Assembly (NCBI GenBank): GCA_029880285.1
Contig: JAOUOS010000018.1
Location: 1 to 56,307 of the forward strand
DNA: 56,307 bases
Direction: 5' to 3'
From: Spirochaetia bacterium
GTDB lineage: Bacteria > Spirochaetota > Leptospiria > Turneriellales > JAOUOS01
The position numbers and the translations under genes are program-made. Shown in pieces: positions 5,788-14,257 of this stretch. The notes beneath the pieces were generated by a model, which saw only the letters and a program-made list of their open reading frames with translations, did no database searches and was not told where the DNA came from. Position 1 is the stretch's first letter. Every line of letters starts with the position of its first letter.

Positions 5788-8700
5788 TTAATTAATACAC
5801 AAAAAAGTCATGTCATCTTCAGATTGTGTGCGCAAACCCTTATAATTTTTTATACTTTTTGTTAATAACGGTATTAAGTTTTTTTTCTTTCCATTCTCTT
5901 TGATAAATGTTTTTAGACGATGAAGGCCAAAAGTTTCAGTATTATCATTTTGTGATGGTCTGGCTTCAATAATTCCATCGGTGTATAAAAATAATTTCCA
6001 GCTTGTTTCATTAAGTTTTACCTCATCATTCTTCCAAAAATTTCCCTGAAAAGCCCCTAAAAGCCTGCCTTTATTTGTAATTTCTGTTAATTTATCTTTA
6101 TTAAAAAGAATAGCGGGTAAATGACCGGCATTTGAAAAGGTAATTAGTTTTTTATCAGCAGCTACATGAAAAGCAAATGCTGTTGCAAAGTATTTAGAAA
6201 AAGTTTTGTAAATTTGTTCATTTAGTAAGCTTAAGAGTAAAGCAGGGTTTTGACCAGTTTCATACATTGAATTTTCAAGAAAGGCCCTTGACATAAGCGT
6301 TATAATCGCCGGTGCTACGCCATGACCAGATACATCAAAAATAATACCAGATAAAGAATTATCTTTTAATTTCACAAGATGAAAAAAGTCTCCACCAAGC
6401 TGATGCATAGGATCAAAATGATATTTAAAATTCCACTGGGGCCTTAATTCAATTGGTTTAGGTAAAAAATTTTCCTGTAGTTTTTTAGTTAAATTAAGCT
6501 GGTTATTGAGTTCCTGATATTTCTTTTTTAATTCAAGTCTCAACTCTTTTTGTTCAATAAGATTTTGCATTTTTATTGTTAGTTCTTCGGGGTGAAATGG
6601 TATTGTAATAAATTCATCAATACCCATTGAAAGTGTATTTCTTGTTGAGATACTTTTAGTGTCTGGTGATATAACTATAAAGGGCATATATTTTAAATCG
6701 GGATTATTTTTTAGTTTAGATATAAGTAGCAGAGATTTATTTTCAATTTTTTCAAAATAAAGCAATATTATATCGGGCAGACGCGTTTTTGAAAGGCTAT
6801 AATATTTTTTTTCTTCTTTAATAAATGTAAGTGAATAATAATTTACTAAAACTTTTTCTAACAAAATTTTAATTTCTGAGGTTGAATTTAAAACAAATAT
6901 TTTATGTAATATTGATGTGGTAACAATACTGGTTTTTTTTTGTTTTAAATTAAGTTCATTTTTAATATCTGCGTATAATTTTTCTTTTTGCTGATAAGAA
7001 AGATAAAAATTATTAGGCGCTTGTACCATGTTGTAATTTGTTTTTTCTTTTTTTAAGACAGGCATTTTTAAAATAAACCGGGTATATTTATTTACTTCAC
7101 TTTCTACCGTTATTTTCCCTTTGTGAAGCTTAGTAAATTCTTTTACAATAGAAAGACCAAGTCCGCTGCCTGTTTGTGATATACCTTTGTCGTCTAGAAA
7201 TTGCCAGAATTTATGAAATATATTTGAAAGATATTTTTTGGGTATGCCATTGCCAAAATCTTTTACTTCAATCTCATAATGATTTTTATCTGTCTCTTCA
7301 AGGCGAATGATAATTGCTTTATTGGGCAAATTATGCTTTATGGCGTTGCTGATTAAATTATTTATAATTTTTTCTATTTTTTCAGGATCAAATAGCGTGT
7401 GTATGGGAGTTTCAGGTATATTTAAAATAAATTTCATATTTTTTTTAAGTATAATATCTCTGAAAATTTCAGATATTCTTTTTATAAACTGTGCTATATC
7501 ATCAAATACAAAATTTACATCTGTTTTTTTTGATTCAAGCTTGGCCGCATCAAGAAGAGAGTTTATCATAGTTATAATCTTATAGGTGTTGTATTTAATG
7601 TTTTCAATTGATCTTTTTTGTTCTTCATTAATATTATCACCCTGGTTTAACAAAGAATCGAGAGGTATTGTCATAAGCGATAAAGGAGTTTTTATGTCAT
7701 GGCTAATATTCGTAAAAAAGTTAGTTTTCATTTCATTTAAGCGTTTTAATTCAAGATTTTTTTGTTGAATTTCTTTCGTCCTTTCTTTTACCCGTTGTTC
7801 AAGTTCTGCATTTATTTGTTCTAAATTAACTTTATAATCTAATCTTGTTATATGTGAACCTATTTCTATTTTCAATATTCGAAGTATGTGCAGTATATAT
7901 TCTTCATCATCTTTAGGCTTCCAGCTTATTAATATATATCCTCTTTTGATGTTTTCAGATATAAGAGGAAAAAATAAAATTTTTTCTTGTTTTAAAGACA
8001 ATTCTTGAAAGTTATTTTCTTTTGTTATGATAAGTTCATTGTTTTCTATATAAATATTTTGTATTTTTGGGGCCATCATCATCCATTTTTCTTCAGTAAA
8101 AAAATTATAATTGTTACCATGAGCATCAGAAACAGAAACACAGAATTTTTTTAACCTTAAACGGGTTAATAAATAATTATAATAATTTTTGCCAAGCTGT
8201 AAAAAATCTATTATTTCAAATTGAGATTCAGTAAGGTATACGAGATTTTTATACTGATTTGAGATAAAAGTATTAATATTTTTTAACCGGTAATTAATTA
8301 CAATAGTTATTACAAATGTATAAAAAGCGGTTCCATAGGGCAGTAATTTAGGCAGATTATGCAAGTGTAAGGTCCCTCCAACGTCAATAAAGCTAAAAAT
8401 AGTTAAAAGGATATTGGCGCCCAATAAAAATATAGTATCTTTTTTTTCTTTATTAAAATTGTAAATGTGATTTAAAAAGCCGTAAATAAAAGCTATAAAT
8501 AAATAAACTTGCCATACACGAAGAACTCCAACCATATAATAAGTTGCAGGAGATAGAAAAACAGCGATATGTAGTAAAATACCTGCAAAAACATAAATTT
8601 TAATATATAGATTGTGCTTCAATGAAAATAATCGGTATACAAATAGGGTATAAAAGATAGGCACATTAAATAGAAAAAAATACTCTATTTTTTTTAAGAG

Positions 8701-9486
8701 TATAAAATCAAAACTATTAAGATCGAAAAATAAATATTTTGTATTTTCATAGAAGAAAATGTACAAACCAATTGCACATGAAGTTAAGCCAAAATAAAGT
8801 GTTTCTTTATATTTTCTAAAACTTTTATAGAGAATAAGAAAATATGTGCCTACCACAAACGAGGCTAAGGCAATTAGTCCGTCTATAAAATTTTTAACAA
8901 AATCTGCTTTTTGTATTTGTTGAAAATCGCTTATATAAATATCTGCCGCTTCAATACCAGCATGGTTTTGCGGCGGCGGTTCATAAATTCGAATAGAAAT
9001 AAGGTTTTCCCCCTTTTTAAGAAACGAGGGTGGAATAAGATAGTTTCTTCTTACGTCATATGCCTGGTTTTCTTCAGGAGGCATTTTACCTGTTTTGCCT
9101 ATTAAAAATCCATTTATATATGTTTCATCTATTGATTTAATTTCTCCTAAATAAATGCCTAAAACTTCCTGAGGTATTCTATCAAGATAAAAAATTTTTC
9201 TAAGCCATAAAAATCCTGTATGTTCAATTTTCTTTTGTTTAAAAAGTCTTCCCGGCATTTGAAGATAATTTATATTATTCTGCGGTATAAAGTCAGGGTT
9301 AGATAAATCTTTATTATCAAGATTAAAGAATTCCCATTTTCCATTTAAGTTCAGATAAAAATTTTCATTTAATTGATTTTTGGCCTGAGAAAAAGTATTT
9401 GATACAATAGTAAAAAAGAAAAAAGCATATAAAAAAAATTTTATTTGTTTTTTTTTGATTGTTATAGGGTTACAGCATTTAATCAT
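5788..9486 (-). CDS. 7TMR-DISM hybrid histidine kinase with pseudo-receiver and C-terminal SpoIIE/PP2C phosphatase
   Basis: The 1232-residue protein has, in order: a signal peptide; an extracytoplasmic 7TMR-DISMED-like beta domain (about 40-190); seven membrane segments (about 200-400); a GAF-like or linker region and a coiled coil (about 570-590); a HisKA box with H596 in SHDIKTP; HATPase_c with NNLISNAIKHN, DFGNGIP and GSGLGLS; a receiver-like domain; and a SpoIIE/PP2C phosphatase. In the receiver the phospho-acceptor Asp is Tyr (Y910 in PDIILLYF), the acidic pair is absent (VLNSTSE) and the conserved Lys is Ile (FITIPF), so it cannot be phosphorylated in the usual way. The phosphatase metal ligands are intact (GGDFF with D1033, FDVSGHG, YTDGI, DDMT). 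Such proteins may steer anti-sigma-antagonist switching. It shares a divergent promoter region with aclBA. Confidence 0.9.
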   Translation of the reverse strand: MIKCCNPITIKKKQIKFFLYAFFFFTIVSNTFSQAKNQLNENFYLNLNGKWEFFNLDNKDLSNPDFIPQNNINYLQMPGRLFKQKKIEHTGFLWLRKIFYLDRIPQEVLGIYLGEIKSIDETYINGFLIGKTGKMPPEENQAYDVRRNYLIPPSFLKKGENLISIRIYEPPPQNHAGIEAADIYISDFQQIQKADFVKNFIDGLIALASFVVGTYFLILYKSFRKYKETLYFGLTSCAIGLYIFFYENTKYLFFDLNSFDFILLKKIEYFFLFNVPIFYTLFVYRLFSLKHNLYIKIYVFAGILLHIAVFLSPATYYMVGVLRVWQVYLFIAFIYGFLNHIYNFNKEKKDTIFLLGANILLTIFSFIDVGGTLHLHNLPKLLPYGTAFYTFVITIVINYRLKNINTFISNQYKNLVYLTESQFEIIDFLQLGKNYYNYLLTRLRLKKFCVSVSDAHGNNYNFFTEEKWMMMAPKIQNIYIENNELIITKENNFQELSLKQEKILFFPLISENIKRGYILISWKPKDDEEYILHILRILKIEIGSHITRLDYKVNLEQINAELEQRVKERTKEIQQKNLELKRLNEMKTNFFTNISHDIKTPLSLMTIPLDSLLNQGDNINEEQKRSIENIKYNTYKIITMINSLLDAAKLESKKTDVNFVFDDIAQFIKRISEIFRDIILKKNMKFILNIPETPIHTLFDPEKIEKIINNLISNAIKHNLPNKAIIIRLEETDKNHYEIEVKDFGNGIPKKYLSNIFHKFWQFLDDKGISQTGSGLGLSIVKEFTKLHKGKITVESEVNKYTRFILKMPVLKKEKTNYNMVQAPNNFYLSYQQKEKLYADIKNELNLKQKKTSIVTTSILHKIFVLNSTSEIKILLEKVLVNYYSLTFIKEEKKYYSLSKTRLPDIILLYFEKIENKSLLLISKLKNNPDLKYMPFIVISPDTKSISTRNTLSMGIDEFITIPFHPEELTIKMQNLIEQKELRLELKKKYQELNNQLNLTKKLQENFLPKPIELRPQWNFKYHFDPMHQLGGDFFHLVKLKDNSLSGIIFDVSGHGVAPAIITLMSRAFLENSMYETGQNPALLLSLLNEQIYKTFSKYFATAFAFHVAADKKLITFSNAGHLPAILFNKDKLTEITNKGRLLGAFQGNFWKNDEVKLNETSWKLFLYTDGIIEARPSQNDNTETFGLHRLKTFIKENGKKKNLIPLLTKSIKNYKGLRTQSEDDMTFLCIN

Positions 9487-9508
9487 AGTGATTAGCTTAC
9501 AGTTTCTT

Positions 9509-9570
9509 AAAAATAAGTTTCTATTTTATTCAAATAAAAACTTATTTTTGTTTAGTATTCAAATAAAAAC
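9509..9570. promoter_or_regulatory. Inverted and direct repeats in the kinase/acl divergent region
   Basis: Two overlapping signals are seen. A 12-bp inverted repeat has arms AAAAATAAGTTT (9509-9520) and AAACTTATTTTT (9538-9549). A 14-bp direct repeat, ATTCAAATAAAAAC, occurs exactly at 9528-9541 and 9557-9570. They lie between the start of the minus-strand kinase (9486) and the plus-strand aclB (9779), where a regulator could control both. As the DNA is very A+T-rich, binding-site status is inferred. No other gene is visible in 9487-9778. Confidence 0.4.
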
Positions 9571-9614
9571 ATAAGCAGTCAAGTTGATTTTATGTTTTTA
9601 TAGAACATTAAAAA

Positions 9615-9639
9615 GGGACATAATGACGAATTATGTCCC
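9615..9639. promoter_or_regulatory. Exact inverted repeat upstream of aclB, candidate operator
   Basis: GGGACATAAT (9615-9624) and ATTATGTCCC (9630-9639) are perfect reverse complements around GACGA. The element lies 139 bp ahead of aclB. No T-run follows, so it is not a good intrinsic terminator, and there is no gene behind it to terminate. A dimeric regulator site for the acl operon is the simplest reading. An attenuator-like RNA hairpin in the leader is the alternative. Confidence 0.5.
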
Positions 9640-9778
9640 ATGGGTATGTGTTTCGTATTTTATAATATTTTTCTTTCACTCTAAAAAATATTGACGATGA
9701 GTTTATATTTTTTTTTGTACCGAAAAGTTATGCCAATAGGTAGCGCTGATAAATTTAAAATTATAAGGATGGTGTAAA

Positions 9779-11038
9779 ATGCAGTTAACAGGACTAAAAT
9801 ACGGTAAAAAAATCTTAGATATGGTTGAATTTCCCGTTGCTTCTATGTTAGATGAAGAGGCTTCTCATGATGAGATAAAAAAACTTATAGACGCTCACGG
9901 CGGTAAATGCGTAGTCAAACCAGTTTTTCAAGGCGGTGTCGGTAAAAAAGGTAAAGCAGGCTTAGTTAGAATTGTTTCTAGTGTTTTTGAGGCAATTGAA
10001 GCAAAAAAAGATTTATTTTTTGCGAAGCATTCCACTGCGGGTAGAACAGTTCAGGCAAACGGCGTTACTTTTGAAGGATTCATTCCATCTGATGCAGAGA
10101 TTTACGTAAGTATTACTTCATCTACTATTTTAAGGGCGCCGGTGATGACAATTATTGTTGAGGGCGGTGTGGATGTCGAAGAAGTTGATGAAGATAAAAA
10201 AAGAGTCATTCCTTTTAATCCTATTACCGGTATAAAAACTTTTCATTTGGTAAACGCTTTAAATGAATTAAATTGTCCGGCAAAATACATCAGTCCTCTG
10301 GTTCAGCAGCTGCCTAAATTGTGGCAGGCCTATGACAACTATGGTCTTTTAACCTTAGAGTTAAACCCTATAAGAATGGCTAACATGGGCGGAAGATTTG
10401 TACCCATGGCATGTGATATAAAAGTTGGTTTTGACCAAGATAATCCGGCGCATAAAAGATTAGGTTATGCTGAAGAAACATTTTCATCTGATATTACGCA
10501 GTTTGAGGCAGAGGTCAATATGTTAAGAACATACCAGGGACAGTCTGACGTAACAGAGTTAAATAAAGAGGGTAGTATACTTCCTTTTATTTTTGGCGGC
10601 GGGGCAAACAGTGCGGCTACTGAAGTCTTGGGAGATAAAGCTATTATTTCTTCAGATTTTGGCGGTAATCCTCCCTATGAAAAAATGAAGGCAATAAGTG
10701 ATATTTGTTTTAAACACTGGTTAAAAAAAGCAAATATTCTTTTAGTTATAGGCGGTAAGGCCAATAATACTGATATATTTGTGACTTTTAAGGCAATTTT
10801 CGATTCATTAAAAGAAAATATAAAACTTAATCCAGATATCCAGATTGTAATTGGCCGCGGCGGTCCAAATCTTATAAAAGGTATGGTTTATGCCAGAGAT
10901 ATCATGGATACATTAAAAGTACCGTATAGAGTTTTCGGGTTTGATTCAAGTATGGTAGGTGTGTTGCAGTATACATTACAGTTAGATGACTGGGTTATTG
11001 AAAACAAAAACAAGTTGCAGAAAAAAGCGGCTAGTTAA
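9779..11038 (+). CDS. aclB: ATP-citrate lyase, ATP-grasp/citrate-binding subunit
   Basis: This 419-residue subunit carries the ATP-grasp domain (about 1-230; KCVVKPVFQGGVGKKGKAG holds the nucleotide loop) and a citrate-binding, succinyl-CoA-synthetase-beta-like C-terminal domain. The C-terminal part shows FIFGGGANS, the typical citrate-site glycine loop, and GRGGPNLIKGM. With the large subunit it makes acetyl-CoA and oxaloacetate from citrate, CoA and ATP, a hallmark step of the reductive TCA cycle, or a source of cytosolic acetyl-CoA. The start follows AAGGATGG at good spacing. Length matches the bacterial small subunit (about 400). aclA follows 31 bp downstream in the same operon. I use the green-sulfur-bacterial naming, and some authors swap A and B. 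Confidence 0.92.
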   Translation: MQLTGLKYGKKILDMVEFPVASMLDEEASHDEIKKLIDAHGGKCVVKPVFQGGVGKKGKAGLVRIVSSVFEAIEAKKDLFFAKHSTAGRTVQANGVTFEGFIPSDAEIYVSITSSTILRAPVMTIIVEGGVDVEEVDEDKKRVIPFNPITGIKTFHLVNALNELNCPAKYISPLVQQLPKLWQAYDNYGLLTLELNPIRMANMGGRFVPMACDIKVGFDQDNPAHKRLGYAEETFSSDITQFEAEVNMLRTYQGQSDVTELNKEGSILPFIFGGGANSAATEVLGDKAIISSDFGGNPPYEKMKAISDICFKHWLKKANILLVIGGKANNTDIFVTFKAIFDSLKENIKLNPDIQIVIGRGGPNLIKGMVYARDIMDTLKVPYRVFGFDSSMVGVLQYTLQLDDWVIENKNKLQKKAAS

Positions 11039-11069
11039 AAAATATTTAATAAAGAAGAAGGAGAATAAA

Positions 11070-13814
11070 ATGTCAAAAAAAGAATTTAAATTACCATTTC
11101 CATATTATGTTGGAATCAAATCTTTAGATGAAATAGTAAATAAAAAAACTCGTGTATGTATTATGAATATACTAGGCGGTGAGAGTTCAACAGTTACTCC
11201 TGTTTCTCACCGATACAGCGGAGGTAATGTGGTAGCCGGTGTTCAATATGGCCGTTCAGGATCTAAGCTAGAGACTCCGGCAGGAGATATTCCTGTTTAT
11301 GGCAGCATTAAAGAAGTAATCTCGGCAGGTCATCATTTTGATACAGGTGTTGTTTACTTGCCTCCAACAGCTGTAAATCATGCTGTTTCAGAATTATGTT
11401 CTCAAAATGATGATCTTAAAAAAATTGTAATAGTTACAGAAAAAATAGCCGTAAGAGACGCGCGTTATATTCGGTGGGGCTGCCAGCAAAGAGGCGTTGA
11501 CGTATTCGGAGCAAATTCACTGGGCATAGCAAATGCCTGGGATAGAGTACGTGTTGGCGGCGCTCTGGGCGGCGATAAACCAGAAGAAAGTCTGGTTAAA
11601 GGCAGTGTTGCCATTTACAGCAACTCTGGAAATTTTTGTACCACGATATCTGAATATATTAAAACAGCGGGCTTTGGCACTTCTACTATATTAAGTTCAG
11701 GCAAAGATATTTATATTCACTTCGCGCTGCCAGAGTTTTTATACGCGGCGGAAAACGATCCGCGAACAAAAGTAGCGGTTGTTTATATTGAGCCGGGCGG
11801 CTATTATGAAAAAATGGCTCTTGACTGGATAAAAGATGGTACGATTCCTTTCTCTAAACCGATTGTGGCTGTTGTTACGGGACGGTGGAAAAAGAATCTG
11901 GCCAGAGCGGTGGGGCACGCGGGCGCCATAGCCGGCGGCGGTGATGATGCAGAAGCCAAAGAAAAGTGGTTTGATACTTATTTTGGGGTATCTGAATTCA
12001 ATGAGCAAAAACCTACCAATGTTTCTGAAAAAGGGGTTCGCGTAAGTACCATTCAAGATATTCCAGCGGCTGTTGCTTCTGTTATGAAAAAAATAGGTCA
12101 AAAATCAGATTTTGAACCTATTGGCGATTTAAGCCTTAAACCTTGGTTTGTAAATGATCAGAAAATAGAATATTCTCCTAAACTTATAATAAAGCCTGTT
12201 GAAGCAATGTCTCCATATAATATTGAGATTAAAGAGGCCAACAAGCAAGTAGGGGGGCAGTTTATTCGTGAAAGTATGAGAAACCGCTCAGGCGTATCTT
12301 ACATGGATTCTAAAAGTCAGATAACTTATATCCATAATCATTCTCTGCTTCATATCGTTAAGTATCCTTTTGCGGCTACATCGATATTTGCTGTTACGAG
12401 CCAAATTCCAGATGAGACTGAGACAAAAGTACTTACGCCTGTAATTAATTATTTTGCGGCAAAAGGCAGTAAATATATTAATCAAGCCATTGAAGCAAGA
12501 AAAAATGGAGCTTCGCCAAACGCCTATCTGGCGGCATCAGTACTAACATCAGGCAATAATGAAATGTATCAGCTTTTAACAGAATATACTTCAAAACTAA
12601 TAGATATGTTTTATCTGGATATTAAAGGTGATTTACATATTAAAGATAAACTTATTGCCGAAAAATTAAAAGAAAAATCGATTTTTTCAACTTCAAAAAT
12701 TACAGAAGAAGATGAAAGAGTATCTGAATATTTAAATTCTATTGTTAAAAAATATGGTTTAGAAACCATTTTTACACGATACGCGGCTGAATATAATTTA
12801 AAAAATAAGGCAGACGCTAAAAGAGCAAATCCGGTTCTTTTAACTATTGCCTGTATTTTGCTTAGCTCTGCGTGGAAGCCATTAGCTGAAAAACAAATAA
12901 CCAGAAAAAACGCCGAAGATTTGCCCACATACTTGGCTTTAAATGGCGTTATTGTTTCATGTGCCGCTCTAAATTCTGATAAAAATAGCTTTTATCAAGA
13001 ATTAACCGCATTGAAAAAATTAGATATACTAGAGACTGAATTTACGTCAACCTGCTTTCAGGTTTTGTTTAACCGCGTTCCTGAAGAAAAAGAGCTTTTT
13101 GAATTAAACGCTTTATTGAATTTAACTATTACAAACGGCGCGGGAACAATTAGCGCGAAGGGTTCAAAAGAAAGCGTAAGCGCCGGAAACTATATATCAA
13201 CAGCATACGCCGGATTTATGATGAATACTGGGTTTGTTCATGGCGGTAACGGCTATGAAGCTGTAGATTTTTTAATTAATGAACTGGGTGATTACGATCC
13301 GTATACTCAAAAACAAGCTTCCTGGGATAAAAATTTAGAAGGCATGGCCGATAAAGTTGCCAATGCGTATAATGAATATAAAAAACAGGAAAAAGCAAAA
13401 GGAAATAATGATTATAAAAAAATTCCCTGTACAAACCATCCGGTATTTAAAGGAAAACCTGTAAATATTGACCCAAGAGAAGATTACGTAAGAGGTTTAT
13501 TTAAAGAAAAATCTCTGGTAAATCCTTTCCTTGAGTTTTATCATCATCTGGTAGTAAAACTTCACGAAGTAGGCGCCACAAAAAATGTATTCTGTGTAAA
13601 TATTGATGCTGTTATAGCGACAGTTTCATTGGGATTATTCTGGAAGCAGTTTAAGAAAAATGAAATAAGCGAGCAAGAAATGCAGGATATTGTTTTTACA
13701 CTGTTTTTATTTGCCCGTATGGTTGGTTGTTCAGCAGAAATTGCTGATCATAGAAACCGCGGTACTAATATGGACTGTAGAACACCGGCGAGTGAAATGA
13801 CTTACGCACGCTAA
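11070..13814 (+). CDS. aclA: ATP-citrate lyase large subunit, extended form
   Basis: ATG at 11070 is chosen because GAAGGAG lies just upstream. A longer in-frame reading would run back into aclB. The 914-residue protein has a succinyl-CoA-synthetase-alpha-like part with phospho-histidine H283 (GHAGAIAGG). Its C-terminal citrate-synthase-like part keeps the triad H724 (HGGNGYEA, compare HGGANEA of citrate synthase), H790 (NHPVF...NIDPRE) and D846 (NIDAV). It is about 300 residues longer than typical bacterial AclA (about 610). The extra material lies mainly between the two modules, roughly residues 390-690, and the C-terminus (RTPASEMTYAR) is unlike the usual one. It may belong to a divergent ACL class or act as separate citryl-CoA synthetase and lyase activities in one chain. 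ACL identity is firm because it sits in an operon with aclB. Confidence 0.88.
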   Translation: MSKKEFKLPFPYYVGIKSLDEIVNKKTRVCIMNILGGESSTVTPVSHRYSGGNVVAGVQYGRSGSKLETPAGDIPVYGSIKEVISAGHHFDTGVVYLPPTAVNHAVSELCSQNDDLKKIVIVTEKIAVRDARYIRWGCQQRGVDVFGANSLGIANAWDRVRVGGALGGDKPEESLVKGSVAIYSNSGNFCTTISEYIKTAGFGTSTILSSGKDIYIHFALPEFLYAAENDPRTKVAVVYIEPGGYYEKMALDWIKDGTIPFSKPIVAVVTGRWKKNLARAVGHAGAIAGGGDDAEAKEKWFDTYFGVSEFNEQKPTNVSEKGVRVSTIQDIPAAVASVMKKIGQKSDFEPIGDLSLKPWFVNDQKIEYSPKLIIKPVEAMSPYNIEIKEANKQVGGQFIRESMRNRSGVSYMDSKSQITYIHNHSLLHIVKYPFAATSIFAVTSQIPDETETKVLTPVINYFAAKGSKYINQAIEARKNGASPNAYLAASVLTSGNNEMYQLLTEYTSKLIDMFYLDIKGDLHIKDKLIAEKLKEKSIFSTSKITEEDERVSEYLNSIVKKYGLETIFTRYAAEYNLKNKADAKRANPVLLTIACILLSSAWKPLAEKQITRKNAEDLPTYLALNGVIVSCAALNSDKNSFYQELTALKKLDILETEFTSTCFQVLFNRVPEEKELFELNALLNLTITNGAGTISAKGSKESVSAGNYISTAYAGFMMNTGFVHGGNGYEAVDFLINELGDYDPYTQKQASWDKNLEGMADKVANAYNEYKKQEKAKGNNDYKKIPCTNHPVFKGKPVNIDPREDYVRGLFKEKSLVNPFLEFYHHLVVKLHEVGATKNVFCVNIDAVIATVSLGLFWKQFKKNEISEQEMQDIVFTLFLFARMVGCSAEIADHRNRGTNMDCRTPASEMTYAR

Positions 13815-13827
13815 GTCAGTTGCCTTG

Positions 13828-14076
13828 TTAAACAGTTTTTTGTTGAATGTGAATAATTTTAACCGGGCATTCAGATTGAGCCTTTAGGTTCTCTGAAAGC
13901 TCGGTTTCTAATATTTGGCCAACCGACCATTCTTTTTTGTTAATCGAATCTATAATTTCAGATTTACCGTCTGCTTCATTCATGTGCCATGTGTCAGGAG
14001 CCAACTGACAGCATACCCCGCAGCCTATGCATTTACTTCTTTGTTGAGATATTGTGTATTTATTTTGTTTTATCAT
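13828..14076 (-). CDS. Single-cluster [4Fe-4S] ferredoxin
   Basis: The 82-residue small electron carrier has CIGCGVC near residues 16-22 and a distant fourth ligand in SECPVKII near residue 70, the pattern of one [4Fe-4S] cluster (Pyrococcus or Desulfovibrio type). One extra Cys follows the first motif directly (GVCC). It is cytoplasmic and acidic. It lies tail to tail with aclA, 13 bp apart. Reduced ferredoxin drives the 2-oxoglutarate and pyruvate synthases of the reductive TCA cycle, so the neighbourhood is suggestive, but transcription is on the other strand. The start ATG lies just beside the MITE-like repeat, which may carry its promoter. Confidence 0.85.
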   Translation of the reverse strand: MIKQNKYTISQQRSKCIGCGVCCQLAPDTWHMNEADGKSEIIDSINKKEWSVGQILETELSENLKAQSECPVKIIHIQQKTV

Positions 14077-14099
14077 GTTGTACGCTTAGCGGGGCTTTG

Positions 14100-14238
14100 T
14101 TTTGATAGGGGTTGTGTAAGAAGACAAGCCACAGAGCTATGGAGTACACAGAGAAGCTAATAAATTCAATGTTTCTTCTCTGTGCTCTCTGCGTTCTCTG
14201 TGGCAAGATTCTTACTTGTTGCACAGCCCCTATCAAAA
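14100..14238. mobile_element. MITE-like 139-bp imperfect inverted repeat
   Basis: The ends TTTTGATAGGGG (14100-14111) and CCCCTATCAAAA (14227-14238) are exact inverted repeats. Symmetry continues inward through TTGTG against CACAG, GTAAGAA against TTCTTAC, and GCCACAGAG (14128-14136) against CTCTGTGGC, leaving a core of about 20 bp. The motif CTCTGTGCTCTCTGCGTTCTC is of a kind seen as dispersed repeats in many environmental bacteria. It has no coding capacity of its own, although it opens a spurious reading frame. No obvious target-site duplication is visible next to the ends. The structure is seen. Mobility by a transposase in trans is inferred. Confidence 0.65.
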
Positions 14239-14257
14239 TGAGAATGTAATTATTCAA

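Noticed and set aside
9691..9709. TTGACG and TATATT before aclB as a promoter
   Set aside because: The spacing is only 7 bp, so they cannot form one sigma-70 promoter.
11739..12101. 120-codon minus-strand frame inside aclA
   Set aside because: Shadow of the strongly coding aclA on the other strand.
14060..14257. 65-codon minus-strand and 81-codon plus-strand frames at 13.9-14.26 kb
   Set aside because: They are produced by the MITE-like repeat and the antisense of the ferredoxin gene; no protein-like conservation.
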